Of a stretch of 64,000 nucleotides of DNA, positions 1-13,100 are shown piece by piece. The stretch lies in the NCBI GenBank assembly GCA_023091735.1, contig JALKBU010000059.1, forward strand, positions 39,805 through 103,804, given 5' to 3'. Position 1 is the first letter of the stretch, and each line of letters opens with the position of its first letter. Below the pieces are notes generated by a model. That model was not told where the DNA came from and ran no database searches. It worked only from the letters and a program-made list of their open reading frames with translations. The position numbers and the translations under genes were made by a program. The stretch is from Trichomonas tenax (lineage: Eukaryota; Parabasalia; Trichomonadida; Trichomonadidae).

Positions 1-1554
1 GTACGTGCCGAATGGCGCAGAAACAGCCGCTCTATCCTGTGAAAGACGGCTGAACTCGAATCCCAACTGCCTAAGTCCGCGAATGATCGCAAGTTCATCC
101 TCAGAAGAGCCGAATAACTCTCCCTGATCAGTGATGTTGACGGAGTGGCAAATGGAGAGCGCTCTCGTCATCTCAATTAGGCTGACGTCATCGCCTGGTT
201 CGCTTAAGAGCTTCTTGAGGTTGTCATCGACTTGGATGGAAGCTGCTTCGTCTTCACCGAACGCGTTCTTGCCGACGTACATCGAAATGAAGTCCAAAGT
301 GTTCTTTGTGAGAGTGCCTGTTTTATCAGCGACAATGATGTCGATGGCACCTAAGTTCTCTGTGATGTTCGTCGAGAGAGCCTGCGCAGAAACACCGGTG
401 ATCGGGTCGACGAAGTTTAAGTCATTTGCGATGAAAATGCCGTAAATGAACCTGAAAATCGGAAGCATCAATTTGAGAGTGATTGGGATCAAGAAGGAAA
501 GCAGCAGCAAGTTCCTCGTGATGCAAACTAATGCAACAAAGAACTTGATGTTGTGCCAGACTTCGATTGCGCCGACATATGTCGAAGGTTCGTTCGCTTG
601 GTTCATTTTCTCGAGGAAGAAATATCCGAGTAAGCCGAGAATCGTGGCGACAATAACCTGAAGTGTAAACATGACAACTGTCAATTTTTCGAGGTAAACA
701 TCGATCAATGTTCTTCTTGCGATATATTTGATCTTTGAGTTTCCTGTTCTGCAGTGAGAGCCTGTGTATAGCGCGAGGAAGTAGAAAACACCCGAATTCT
801 GAACGACAGAACCGCGTTCAACGAAGTTTGAGTTGTCGAAAGTGGTGATAATATCTCCGTTGTCTTTTAACTCGAATTTCGATGTCATTTTGTGGACTTT
901 CACGGAGGAGTCGAATTTAGACTGTGGCGTAACGCCCGTGTTTTGCAGTAAGAATTCGCCTGTAATTTCGCGTGTCTCAACTTCGGGACTTGTTGCGTCA
1001 ACGTGACCGGTGATGAGCGACAAATTCGTTGAATCAGGAATTCTGATTGGATATTTATCTTTCGGTTTCGATTCGCCATCGATCGTCGAAGTATTCACCA
1101 AAACAGAGATCTGATCGGTTTTGAGGACGATGCAGTCGCACGGCAGCGGTGTGTGATCGTCGATTTGTATGATATCTCCAGGTCTGATTTTTTGATAGTT
1201 GAAACTGCATTGAATATGATCTCTAAATACAGTATAGATATGTTTCTCATTCATTTTGACCGATTTTGCTGTCTTGTGGAAGTCCCACGCTTGAATTAGA
1301 TATGAAAAAAGGAAAACAACGAGCAATGGCAGAAAAGTTGTCAGCGCGTTTGTCGTCGCCAAGTCTCCCGGCAATATATGAAATATACCGAGTATCAAAA
1401 AGTAGATAGAATAGAAAGAATTCAACTCAACGAGGATAACCTGCCAAGCAAGAACTAGATACATGATGATGGAGGTGCTGTTCTTGTTTTTTGGGAATTT
1501 CTCGTTCTGAGAGGAGTCTCCAATAACAACATGATGAAGCTGATGAACCTCCAT
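1..1554 (-). CDS. P4-type ATPase (phospholipid flippase-like), 5' part, runs off the window
   Basis: The minus-strand frame opens with ATG at 1554-1552 and stays open to base 1, giving about 518 residues of the N-terminal half. Residues ~36-95 form a pair of membrane helices. The actuator loop has DGES (residues 159-162) where the family has DGET. A second helix pair follows, with PITLK in place of the P4 signature PISL. Then come an NENLGAI-like stretch and the phosphorylation motif DKTGTLT, whose Asp is residue 410 (codon 327-325). The lack of a charged ion-binding residue in the PITL helix and the ENLG-x-DKTGTLT context are typical of lipid flippases, not cation pumps. P4 enzymes move phospholipids to the cytosolic leaflet of plasma or Golgi membranes, usually with a CDC50 subunit. 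The nucleotide-binding domain and the last six helices lie outside the window. The family call is firm; the substrate is unknown. Confidence 0.9.
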   Translation of the reverse strand, partial: MEVHQLHHVVIGDSSQNEKFPKNKNSTSIIMYLVLAWQVILVELNSFYSIYFLILGIFHILPGDLATTNALTTFLPLLVVFLFSYLIQAWDFHKTAKSVKMNEKHIYTVFRDHIQCSFNYQKIRPGDIIQIDDHTPLPCDCIVLKTDQISVLVNTSTIDGESKPKDKYPIRIPDSTNLSLITGHVDATSPEVETREITGEFLLQNTGVTPQSKFDSSVKVHKMTSKFELKDNGDIITTFDNSNFVERGSVVQNSGVFYFLALYTGSHCRTGNSKIKYIARRTLIDVYLEKLTVVMFTLQVIVATILGLLGYFFLEKMNQANEPSTYVGAIEVWHNIKFFVALVCITRNLLLLSFLIPITLKLMLPIFRFIYGIFIANDLNFVDPITGVSAQALSTNITENLGAIDIIVADKTGTLTKNTLDFISMYVGKNAFGEDEAASIQVDDNLKKLLSEPGDDVSLIEMTRALSICHSVNITDQGELFGSSEDELAIIRGLRQLGFEFSRLSQDRAAVSAPFGTY

Positions 1555-2571
1555 GTTGCTAATTTATTTTTCTGTCACGTAATTATATTTATGCGTTATT
1601 TTTATCTTTTCTTCATGATTTAGATTTTTTATTATCTAAATATCACTTTTTGCAATGAAATCTCCAAAAATATTTTAAATAAATTTTATCATGTAATTAT
1701 TTATTTGTCATTTTCATAATTTTGAATTTTTCGGTGTGGTATAGATTTTGTACAAAATGAGCATCACTTTTTGTAGTATAATATGATGAATATTTTGAAA
1801 AAATTCAAAAAATATCTTAAATTGATGAAATAATAGGTGAGTTCTTATTACAATAGAGCTTCTGTGTTTGTTTCATCAAAATAAATTGTCTTTTGTTGAT
1901 ATTTAATTTTCATGATTTCATTTTTCATCGGGGAAATAGCAGTTTAGCAGTGAATATATTCATAGATATCTATTTCTATTTTAAATTCCAAATGATATGA
2001 TCTTAATTCATGATTTAGTGTTTCGATTAGATATTGAATTAAATTTTTATCAAGTTATCCGTGGTTTTTCTATCAAAATGTATCAAGATAGAAAAGTTAT
2101 AAATAAAAGTACCTTGATAAGTTTGCTAAACGATAGTTTATAAAATTGTTCATTAGTCTGGCTGAAAATATTCAAAATTTTATGAGTAGCTCACAGTAGA
2201 TAAAGAACATCAATATGTACAAAAATCAGCGCGAGAATTCCATTGAATGATCAGATATAAAAAACAAAAAAAACTTGAATTCAAAACATAATTCTCTGTA
2301 TTTAACGAATAACCCAATTTGTTTCACAGCGTACAACTGTGCATTGTTACAATAAGTAACTTCTTCCGAATGATTGAAAATATTTGAATCAATCTGATTA
2401 ACGCCCATTTCTTCATCACAGAGCTTAATAGAGCAATTTTTGATTTTACAGTCTTTTATAATTTTGTTTCCTAAGAAGAAAATCACTTCCAAAACCACAG
2501 AAGATTGCTATTCCATCACGATCACTTGCGTTTGCAGTAAAAAGGTCTGTATTTTTTGTTGCTTAAATCTG
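1555..2571. other. AT-rich intergenic region
   Basis: This gap separates divergent genes (the ATPase on minus, the small protein on plus). It is strongly AT-rich with many short A and T runs and has no convincing ORF. A 90-codon minus-strand ORF at 2226-2498 looks like chance and overlaps the lead-in of the next gene. The start regions of both flanking genes lie here, but I could not fix a promoter element. Confidence 0.6.
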
Positions 2572-3174
2572 ATGGATTCAGCAATGAAGAAGAAAATTTA
2601 CATCTATAAGGATTTGTTATGGTTATTTTTTGAAAAGACATATAAAAATATCTCAATTCAAAAAATAATCATTAGAAAATTGGAACAACTTGAGATTATG
2701 AGCTGCGAGTCACATTGTGGCTTTGTGATCAAGCTGATGAGTGTAAGAAACGGAATGTGGCTGAAAGAAGTTAACCAAGATGCTCTAATTTCATGCTTGA
2801 AGGAGATCGAGAATGCAAATATTGTTTTTATATACAAAGGAATACAGCTCGTTGAAACAATGAGTTTCAGGTTCTATGACATTGCTGATGGAGACACGAT
2901 ATTCTCTTGGGAGCAACAATCAAACATTGAAAAAAGATTTTATGATCAGAAGAAAATTGATAAGGAGCTCAAATTAGAACGAATGAAAATGATGGACACG
3001 AACTTAAAAATGATGTTTTTAAGTCCAAATCTTGACAGAAAGTGGGAGAGAAAAATTATTAAATTTTATTCTTTGACAAACGAACCGTTTTCTTTCATGA
3101 AAGAGCCTCCATTCATGAATACGCCTGCTTTGTTGAAGCCTTTTTCAATTTCATTACCAAAATTTTGGATTTAA
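2572..3174 (+). CDS. hypothetical protein, possible ubiquitin-like fold
   Basis: The frame is open from 2440, but that position is TTG. The first ATG is 2572 (M-D-S-A-M-K-K-K), with another at 2584, so the protein has about 200 residues. The central segment has alternating hydrophobic residues (GFVIKLMSVRNG) followed by FIYKGIQL, TMSFRFYDIADGDTIF. A fold in which a strand 'fiykG..L' precedes 'sf.fY.I.dGdtI' resembles ubiquitin-like sequences, where the final strand follows a conserved 'GD.I'. The C-terminal third is basic and then proline/phenylalanine rich. It has no membrane segment and no signal peptide. A MITE-like element begins 36 bases after the stop. I do not recognise a specific family; the ubiquitin-like reading is an inference from pattern only. 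Confidence 0.55.
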   Translation: MDSAMKKKIYIYKDLLWLFFEKTYKNISIQKIIIRKLEQLEIMSCESHCGFVIKLMSVRNGMWLKEVNQDALISCLKEIENANIVFIYKGIQLVETMSFRFYDIADGDTIFSWEQQSNIEKRFYDQKKIDKELKLERMKMMDTNLKMMFLSPNLDRKWERKIIKFYSLTNEPFSFMKEPPFMNTPALLKPFSISLPKFWI

Positions 3175-3209
3175 TCTGAATTTTTTATTATAAATTTACT
3201 GTACGTAAG

Positions 3210-3520
3210 GTATAATAAAAAGTCACGAAAAAGTGATGCGTTTACATGGCAGTTATAAATATGTTTTGACATGTAAAGTCTGCCATTTTAACAAAGAGTG
3301 TTATATTAAGCTTGATAGACTCTCTAACAAGCTTGAAATGAACTATAACAAGCTTATTCGACGCTTTAATAAGCTTGATAGATTCTCTAATATGATTTTC
3401 AGATGCTATAACAAGTTTAATTGAACTTTATAAATACAGATTCTAATTAGCTAACCAATTTTACATGTCAAAATGAAATGCATTTGCCATGTAAACACTT
3501 TTCGTGACTCTTTATTATAC
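3210..3520. mobile_element. MITE-like element with terminal inverted repeats
   Basis: The ends 3210-3231 and 3499-3520 are inverted copies of 22 bases with one mismatch (core GTATAATAAA..GTCACGAAAA). Pairing continues inward: GTTTACATGGCA near 3240-3251 matches TGCCATGTAAAC at 3485-3496, and TTTTGACATGTAAA at 3264-3277 matches its complement at 3460-3473. The 13-base string TAAATTTACTGTA occurs on both sides (3191-3203 and 3528-3540), like a target-site duplication lying 6-7 bases outside the ends. The right copy is part of the perfect 16-base palindrome ACAGTAAATTTACTGT (3524-3539). The interior repeats AAGCTTGATAGA/CTCTCTAA-type units and codes for nothing convincing. The size of 311 bases fits a non-autonomous DNA element. 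The transposase family is unknown. Confidence 0.65.
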
Positions 3521-3540
3521 CCAACAGTAAATTTACTGTA

Positions 3541-4123
3541 TATATTGTTGACATCATGTTTCAATTGTTTTTATTTTCTTTAATTTTTTTTGAATTTTAC
3601 ACTCAAGAAAATGAATGAATATTAAACTCTATAAAAGAGCTTTAGATTTACAAATCTCACAGCACAATACCCTATTGTTATGTGAAGATATCTATTAATT
3701 GTATAAAGTATATCTTCAATATTAAGGTGATATTTATCAATTTGAATGTTATGATAATGAAATATCTAAAATTTATAATGTTCTATAGAAGTTGTTCAAA
3801 GAACAAGAAGTGGAATAGATAGCATAATACATTGTGAAGTAATGTGTTAATGCGCTATCTCATATTATTAGTAGTGTTATATGATGAAATATCTGATGAG
3901 GAATGAAAATATGAAATCACAAAATAGCAAATCAACAAGATATATCTTAAGAATGCATAAAGATTTTCCATCATTTGAATGAATGATATCAAGTAATTAT
4001 GGAAAATATGAACATATAAAATGAAATTTTGATGAAATTTATTGATGATTCATGATGTACTACCTATATTCCAGATAAAAATAAAAACGATTTTTTTGAG
4101 GCCGTTTATAAAATTTTATAAAA
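3541..4123. other. AT-rich intergenic region before the HYDIN gene
   Basis: About 580 bases of AT-rich DNA with no ORF of note. The leader of the HYDIN gene must lie here. Just upstream of its ATG is an A/T run (TTTATAAAATTTTATAAAA), and no other signal was recognised. Confidence 0.5.
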
Positions 4124-7100
4124 ATGTTTTCTAATTCCTTTACTATCGATCCAGAGATGGGTTTATTTCCGCCAACCGTCTTTGGGTCGACCGCCCGACT
4201 CGTCGTTAAAATTAATAACAACTCTGACAAATTATTGAGATATGAATGGCGAAAATATGCGACAGAGGAACAAGAAAACAGGTTAATTCGGGGGTTGGAC
4301 CATTGTACACCACAATATAGACAAAACAAATACGAAAATATAGTTTTTTCATCAAATTATTTTAAATTCGAAACTTCTTCTTCAGAAATTTGGCCTAAAA
4401 AGTATCAGCAGATCATAATTTCGTTTACTCCGACGCAGCAAAACACTATTAACGAAATTGCTTATTTATACAATTTAGATACAAATGAAAGAATTCCTTT
4501 TTCGCTTCAAGGATCGGGAATTCCACCTCACGCAGAATTGAATATCGAAATGATCAATGCCGGACACATTTGCTTCGACAGATCATATCAATATCAAGCA
4601 TTACTACGAAATAGCGGAATGATACCATATGACTTCGAAATTGAGGACTACAGTAACAGGCAAATCGGTTTTGAGTTCAAACCCGATCGCGGATCTTTGA
4701 GTGTTGGCGCGACTGTTCCGATCGAAATTACTGTGCTTGCGAATAAAATCGGTTTGTTCAATGAGCAATTCACAGTTAGAATAGTCGGCGCGGAATATGT
4801 TTCACCAAAGCTCGTTGTCAGAGGAAGAGTTATTGGACCAACTTTCTATATAACACCGAAATCGGTAAACTTCGGAACAGTTTCGTTCGGATTTTTATAC
4901 ACACAGACACTTGAAATAACTAATGACAGCGATATTCCGTTTGACTACCAGCTTGTTATTCACCAGGATCCAACGTTTAGGCTCAGCGAAGTCTCAGTAA
5001 TGCCAGATCACGGAATTATTCAAAAGTTCTCAAAGCAGAAAGTGAAGTTAGAATTTTTACCAGTAGACTTGAAGAAATACAGCATCAAACTCGATGTAAT
5101 GAGTCCCGAGTACGAGAAGCCTCTGATGACAATACCAGTAAGAGCGGAGTGCATTTGTCCAGAGGTTTCTGTCGAGAAAACTGACATCGATGTCGGGCAG
5201 ATATTCATCAGAAAAAGAACTCCGGTTGTCGTCAGGATATGCAACAGGACAGGATTTCCAGCGAAATACGAATACATAGAGCCAACAGATCCAACGATAT
5301 TGGAAGCATCGTTTGATATAGAAAAAAGAACCGGAGATCTTCCGGCTTTTAAGACAACGGAGGTTAAATTTTACATTACACCAAAAATCATCGGAAGCAT
5401 TCAACTGATTCGATATTTGAAAATTTTAGGCAGCAAACTCAATCCTTTGTCTTTTTTGGTTCACGCGGACTCTGTAGGACCGATTATCAGTTACGCAGAA
5501 AAAGAAATAGATTTTGGAGCGATGAATGTTTTAAATGAAAATGTCTATGAATTAGTGTTCGAAAATCGAAGCGCAATAAATGCAGATTACAAAGTTTGCG
5601 TGCGAGGAAAAGGATTTTCTATAGATGAAAGCAATGGAACGATTGATCCTAATTCCAATCATGTCTTTAGAATTCGATGCAAGTTAACAGATGCGCAGCA
5701 ATTTACTGGTGAATTCTTTATCATTATTGAACATTTAACACCAATTACAATTCCACTGAAAGCAAAAGGAAAGGGATCTCCGATAGTTTCGTCTATTGAC
5801 ATGAGCAGGATCGACTTTGGATATTCATTCGTCGATGAAGTTGTCACGAAAATGTTTAAATTATCAAACAACGGAACGAGGCCGCTTGAAGTGAAATGGG
5901 ATGTAAAAAGAAACGGAAAGAAAGAGCTGAAAATATCAATAGAACCAGATCTAAAAGTCATTTATCCTGGCGAAGAAATCACATATAATGTTTCATTGAC
6001 GGCTGCAGGGCCAATTGATTACAAAGTCAACGCGATCTGCACTCAATTAAATGGAAAGAAATCAATCGAAATTTTCAACACGGAAATCTGCGGAAAAGTT
6101 ATTGTTCACATGTTGGACTTCAAAAAGAGAACAATGGTGTTCAACTACATTCACAACACTGCGGCCGAAGAAATGCTTAATTCCAAAGACTCAAAGCCAT
6201 CAAAATCGCTTCTTATGCCTATTCATCAGACAAACGAATTGACGAACAAAGGAGAATTGCCTTTAGACGTTTTTATCGATTGCCAGGAGCCTTTCTCGGT
6301 GTCCACAAGCAAGATCAGCACATTGCCAGGCCAAACTTATGAGTTCGATGTCATTTTTGATCCTTCTTTCAAAGAAGATTTCTCGAGTGAATCCGTTTTG
6401 CAGACAATCGTTTTCTATTTGGAAAACAACCCACACAAGTTCACGGTCGACCTCCAGGCCAACATGATGTTCCCCAACTTGAGCTTTGACATCACTAAAG
6501 ATATCGATTTCGGTGTCCAGATGAAGAATACAGAAACGCAGAAAGTTCACAAGATGAAAAACATCAGCAACGTTGATGTTGAGTTTGTTTGGACTTTGTA
6601 CAACAATACAGACGAAAATGCATCAAATATCTTCGATGTTATTCCAATCAGAGGCATTCTCAGACCGGGAGAGTCAGAAAACATCAATTTCCAATTCTTC
6701 GCAGCTTGGTCAGAATATAAATCGAATTTCGAAGCTAAAGCAGTTTGTCACGTCATTGGAGGTCCCGATTATGTATTCAAAATGGTCGGAAAGAGTGCGG
6801 AAATTGACTACAGAGTCTCTCCGACAGAATTAAACTTCGGAAATCGCTCATACAACGACACTTTGACGAGTGTTGTCATTATCGAAAATCCGACGCATAT
6901 CAAACTTCCTTTCCAGGTCAAAACGCCTTTCAAATCGATGTTCGAGGATTTTGTTGTTGAGCCTTCTTCCGGCGTTCTCAATCCAGGAGAGATGAAGACG
7001 CTTAATGTCTCTCTTGTTCCCGGAGTTCCTTTGAGCATTCAGGAGTGTTTTCTCATTCAGTTTGATGTTTTCCAAGAAGTAGAAATCCAAGTTTCTGTTA

Positions 7101-10100
7101 ACTGTTTCATTTACCAGCTTCAAACTACAATTCCAAGATCGCAGGATGATCCGCTGTACGCGATATTCATGAAGAAGCCAAGGCGAAATCTTTTCAAAGT
7201 CCTCAAAGTCAATGATGTTTCGAAAGCGCACTATTCGGAGATAGAATACGAAATGGTCCGCGACAGACTGATGGAGCACATTCCGAAGACGAGATCTGTT
7301 GTCGGAAAACACGGCCAGAAGACATTCGCTGGTCGATATAACTCAAGGTTCACTGTTAACATGAAAACGATCGTTTTAGGAGACACCAAAGAAGTTTCAT
7401 TCGAGTTCACTTCGATAACGCCATTTCCGATTAACTTTGAGCTGTTTGATTCATGTCTGAACGGATCCGGATTCTATCTCAGCCAGAATGTTTACACTAA
7501 CGTAGTTTCCGATTATCCGCAGCAAATAACGTTCTTTTTCGACACAGCGAAGAGGACGAATGACATGATCAATGACGTCTGCTATGACATTCCATTAGTT
7601 TTCGACGACGAATCGGCCTATTTGATTCAGTTGAAGGCCAAATTAGTGATGCCGGCCCTTGAGTTCTCCTCCATGCACTTAGACTTCGAGCAGACAATCG
7701 TTGGACAGAAGAGGATCAAAACGATTCAGATCAGGAACAACAACTCTTTGCAAACAGATTTCGTCATTGCTCCATGTGAATCGTCATCAATCATTCACAG
7801 GGGAAGAAAGGAAGAAGTTCCGTTCAAGTGCTCAATGAGTTCTTGTTCGCTTCCTCCAAATTCATTCATTAACATCGACATCGTTTTCTCTCCCGGCTCA
7901 GAGAAAAACTATTCGATGCAGTTCCCGATCACAATCAAGCACAACAATCAGCTTCTTTTCCTCACAGTCAAAGGAAGCGGATCTCAGCTTAAACTCGTGT
8001 TCGATCCACCGGAGCTTTGCTTCCCGCCAACATTGGCGTTCTCAGAGACCCTCTACACGGACTTCAAGATGATAAATCCGACGAACAGTCCTGTGACAAT
8101 ATTCTCGAACCAATTCGATTTCCAGATTTTCTTCGATCAGCTTCTTGAGAGCAAAAGCGCTAAAATCACAGCAGAGTCAACGAGATCAAATCTGCTGATG
8201 GAAGGAAAAGATGTCGTGAACAAATTTGCAATCTGCATCATTGTTCACGGCGTCACAAAGAGTGGAAAGTCAACAGTCGCAAACAGAATCGCGAAATTCC
8301 TGAATCTTGAAGTTCTAAATCTGAGAGAAATCTTCGCGAACAAAGAATCTCAAGGTGAATGCGTTGAAGAGCTTTCTACGGTCCTAAAAGAAAAGAAATA
8401 CGATAAAGGATTCATTGTTGATGGCTTAGATGCATTTCCTGATCCAAGCGAATCTGATAAATTCATCGCTGAAACACTTAAACACAAAAACGTTCTCGAT
8501 GAAGTCGCAGCAAATCCATTTACTGTATTTCCACATAGCTTCCAAACAGGAGCAGAACAAACGCTTTCGCTGATTCTTTCATGCTTGAATGGACACTTTG
8601 TTCTCGGAGTTTTCGTTCAAGCATCCGAAGGAGAAATATTGCTGCACGAAATCGATTCCAAATCGGAGGACAACTACAAGCAGCAGGTGATGCAGAACAA
8701 GCTGCTCGAGAAGTACTTAAACATGAATGAAGAAGAGTACCTCGACCTCTCTGCCGACGAACAGGTGATTGCAGACAAATTCAGGCAAGAATACAGAAAG
8801 AAATTCATTCCTGTCGAAGAAGAACCTCAAAAACCGCAGAAATCTCTGAGGCAGAATCCATCAAAGCTTTCTCTAAAGTCCCAAAAGTCGAACGCGAGTC
8901 TGAGAAGCGGTATGGCCGGATCGCTCGGAAAGAAGACAAAAGGAAAGTTTTCTGAGAAAGACAAAATGATACATTTGTTCAATTTCACATGCGGAACAAT
9001 TGCGCAAAGATTAAACGAAGGAAACGCAAACTTCCATGCAGTCGATCCTTTGTCTTTAAGGAAAGGCAATGAAGTCGTTGACGTAACATATCCACACTCT
9101 GGATGCTGCATGTCCATCAACACTTCCGATTCTTTTGCGCAGAACGAGAAATGTTGGCGCTCTTTCATTCCTGATGCGGACAAATTCAGGCTCAGGGTCT
9201 TAATGACTCTAATTTCCCCTCAGAGATTGATTCTTCCTTCGAATGAACCAGACAACAACGTTCTGATGCTTGAGCCGGAACCAAAGAATTTTGGAATCTA
9301 CAACACAGAGTCTGCTTATGTCCCACAAGTTGTCGCAAAACCGCCGCCTCAAAACATAAAGTCGAGGACATCGAGAAGAGAAAAACGTCCAGAGCCGAAT
9401 GAAGAAGCGGATCAGCAGAAGCAGGTCGAAGAGCTATTGGAGCAGTACGAGATCATGAAGTACACGAAGAGGTGGGAGATTCCGCCGGGAGAGAGCGTGA
9501 AATTGACTGCTTACTTTAATGGACTGTTTGAAGGCAGTTACATCGATATTTTGCGATTCAGCATTCTCAACAGTGCAAACAATGTTTTCTCACTCCCAAT
9601 GAAGGCATCGCTAATCCTCCCGGAGCTTGATAGAGATCCGAAGGTCCTTTTCAACAAAGTCGCGCAGAAATTAACACTAAAGACAAAGAATTCGTTTGTT
9701 ACTGATCTGAGCGAATTCCACTTTGGATCAATAATTCCTTCACAGAACAAACACGGCTCCAAAAGTTTCAAACCCGCCTACAACGATTACTTCACGCTCA
9801 AGAACAACTCTGCAGTGCCAACAGTTGTCACTCCGTTCATCGCGCAGACAAGTCCGAAGAACACTTGGTTCGTTGAGCTGAAAGAGTTCACCATTCCTCC
9901 GGGTGAAAAGTATCAATACAAGATTGGATTTAATCCGATGGCAATCGATACTTACAAAGCGAAACTCACTTTCATGATTCAGGATAATGCAGATCCTTTG
10001 ATAATCAAAATTGTCGCCGATGTCACAAATCCGATGATAGAATTATCATCGCAAACACTTGATTTCGAGAAATTGCTGCCTAAACAGGAAAGAACATTAT

Positions 10101-13100
10101 CGCTTGTGCTCAAAAACAGCGGAAGAGTCCCTTGTTACTTCAAGTTCAAGAACACGAAAGCGCTCGGAGGGATGTTCGAGTCTTCTGCGGAAGAAGGCGC
10201 AATTCCGGTCAATGGATCTTTCCAAGTCTCTGTCAAATACAGTTCGCAGAAGAAAGACGTCATAAAGAAGAGCTTTGGAATTGATCTCTTTGACGAAAAG
10301 CAGACGAAAGTCGCAAACACGTACACAATAACAGTCTACGCCGAAACGTTCGACACTGCGTTCGATTTCGTGTATCCAAAGGGAATGACGCTGCTGGATT
10401 ACGGAGTTGTCAAAGTCAATGAAACAAAGAACCTCGTTTGCACACTGAAGAATAAAGGGAAATATCCGCTGCACTACAAATTCGACGTGAACAAGAACTT
10501 CCAGTACATCAAGATATCGCACATCGAGGGAACACTGACGCCAACAGAAAAACCTCTTCCGATCGCATTTTCATTCAGTTCGAAGAAGATCGTGAAGTTC
10601 GGTAACAAGAAGGTTATCAATCTTATTATAACAGATGCCGAAGTCAAAGACAAATCGCACTCGATGCCGATAATCTTGAATGCAGAGTCAACAACTTCGA
10701 AATACGAAATTTCGCCGGAGAAGATTTTAGATTTCGGGCCTTGTATCATCAACATTCCTTCGCAGAAGCAATTCACGATAAAGAACAATGGATTCTTCCC
10801 ATTCGAGTTCGAAATCACTCCTGTTGTTCCTGAAGAAGAGGAGGAAGAGAAAGAGATGAATATGGCGAGAAGATCGTCGCGAAGATCTGTCAAAGCAAAG
10901 CCGAAACCAAAAGCAGCAGGAAAATCAAAGTCAAGCAACAAGATGCAGATGCCAAAGAAGAACAAGAAAGGCAACCAGAAGATTACATTTGGGCCTTACA
11001 CGTTCTCCACTTGGTGGGGAACAGTTCAGCCAAATCAATCGGCAACGATCACAGTCGACTACACAGGAACAGCAGCGTGGAAGCAGGAACAAGACGTCCA
11101 AATCAAGATCTCGGATCCTCCGATTGGAGAAGAGAACGGAATCAAGTATCACGTTCAGTCTGAGTGCTTCGCTCCGAGAATCGAAACAGATGACTTCGAG
11201 AACATATTCAGGGGACAGAGGCTTTGCCTCAGAGGTGATATCGAGAGCAATGACTGCACCGCGTTTCTTGAGGATGAAAAGTGTTTGCATTTCGCATCAC
11301 TGAGAGTCAAAGCAGAGCAAACGGTTCCAATCACGTTCATAAATAGTCAACCGGTCCCTGTTTCCGTCGAAGTTTCTTTGTCGGAACTCAAAGGATTCAA
11401 GATCAGTTCCCCGAAAGTTGAAGTCCCTCCGAAGTCTGAATCAGCATTAGGAGTGACGTTTTCGCCACTAGAAAGCGAGTCTTACTCATCGATCCTTCAG
11501 GCGATCGTCAAAGCCAACGGAAAAGATGTTTCGCAGACGCTAAGGTTCATGCTTGAAGGCAAAGGATCCCTTCCGTTGATAGAGTTTGCCGACGCGAAAT
11601 CTAAATCGTATAGCTTCGGAAATACTCTCGTTGGGACTCAAAAGGAGCATAAAGTCAGCATTATCAATACAGCGTTGATAGAAAGCAACGTTACATTCCA
11701 CGTATCTCCTAACCCAGACTTCATTTTAGAAGGCCTCGAAGCGATGAAGCCAATCACGCTCAAATCGAACGACAAGTTTAGCTTCACTGTCATTTTCAAG
11801 CCAGAAAAATCGAAGCATTCAAGCATCTCAATCCAAGCCAAAGTCTTAGGAAACAATCACTCAATACTGTCAATGGAATATGACGGAGAAGGGCTGATTG
11901 AAGATCTAATTCTTGATAGCCAAGCGATCGAAAACGACACATTATCATTCGACGACGTTGTTGTTTCAACGAACTCAACGAAGAACTTCATGATGAAGAA
12001 CATCTCAGACAAAGACATTCGATACCAGTGGGTCTGCCAGACGCCAAGCGACTTCAAGATCGTCCCGTTATGTGGCCACCTCTTCGCGCACGACGCTGTT
12101 GACATTTCCGTCACATTCAGATCGGACAAACCGCAAAAGGTGAACAGTAAGATGACGTGTCAATGGACGCACGCAAAATTCGAAGACAGAACTCCATGGA
12201 ATGACTCCATGAAGGAGATGAGGCTGCAGATCGATGAGCCTGTCCCTGTTCAGCTGCCGCCGTCTTCAAGGAGGTCTGCGCGAAGAAGAGGAAACACAGT
12301 CAACAAAGAATCGCAGAAGAACTTGCATCCAATCCCATCCTTCATCGCGAAGAATATATTGGCGACAAAGCCAGAGCCTCCGTTCACGCCAATCGGACAG
12401 AAGCAGAAAGACATCGTTTTGAAACTCGCAGGAACATGCGATGACATCAAATGCGGAATTGCTGTTCCTGGCGACAAAACAGTCGATTTTCTCAACTTCG
12501 CACCAACAATGATGTTCGAGTCGCGAAAGACAGCCATCGAGATCAACAACCAGAGCAAGATCGCAATGAAATACGCGTGGCGCGTCATCAACTTCACGTC
12601 AATGGCAGGAACGCGAAACATTCCATTCTCTGTCGAGCCGGGAGAAGGCTTCGTTTTCCCAACGTCAACGATGCAGTTCGATGTTCTGTTCAGCCCGACA
12701 ACAGTCGACGACTTCTCATGCGACATTTGCTGCGTTTTCGGTCAATCAAACATCGATAACTTCGATAAAGTCACGCCAGACTTCTTGCCAATGATCCACG
12801 CGACCGGACTGAGCAGACGCCCAATCTGCCACTTCGATGTCAAGCTCAGCGATTACCTGAAGAGGAGGCACCCGGACTATACGAACCCGCTTCCTGAAGA
12901 CATCAAAGTTGTCGAAGTTTCATCAAAAGTCGTCGGCGAAGTCTCGCAGCTCAAATTCGGCGTCATGAACACCACAAGCATGATGTACGAGAGCCACTGG
13001 AAGCTCGTCTCAGGGCAGGACGTCATATCATGCGAAACACCAATCCAAATCATTTCATCGTCGCGCAGATATGAGATGATATTCGTTTTCAAACCTACTT

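Noticed and set aside
2226..2498. 90-codon minus ORF upstream of the small unknown gene
   Set aside because: AT-driven, overlaps the leader of the next gene, no motif.
6848..7312. 154-codon minus-strand ORF inside the HYDIN gene
   Set aside because: It is the antisense shadow of a long intact plus-strand gene with clear repeats; no domain of its own.
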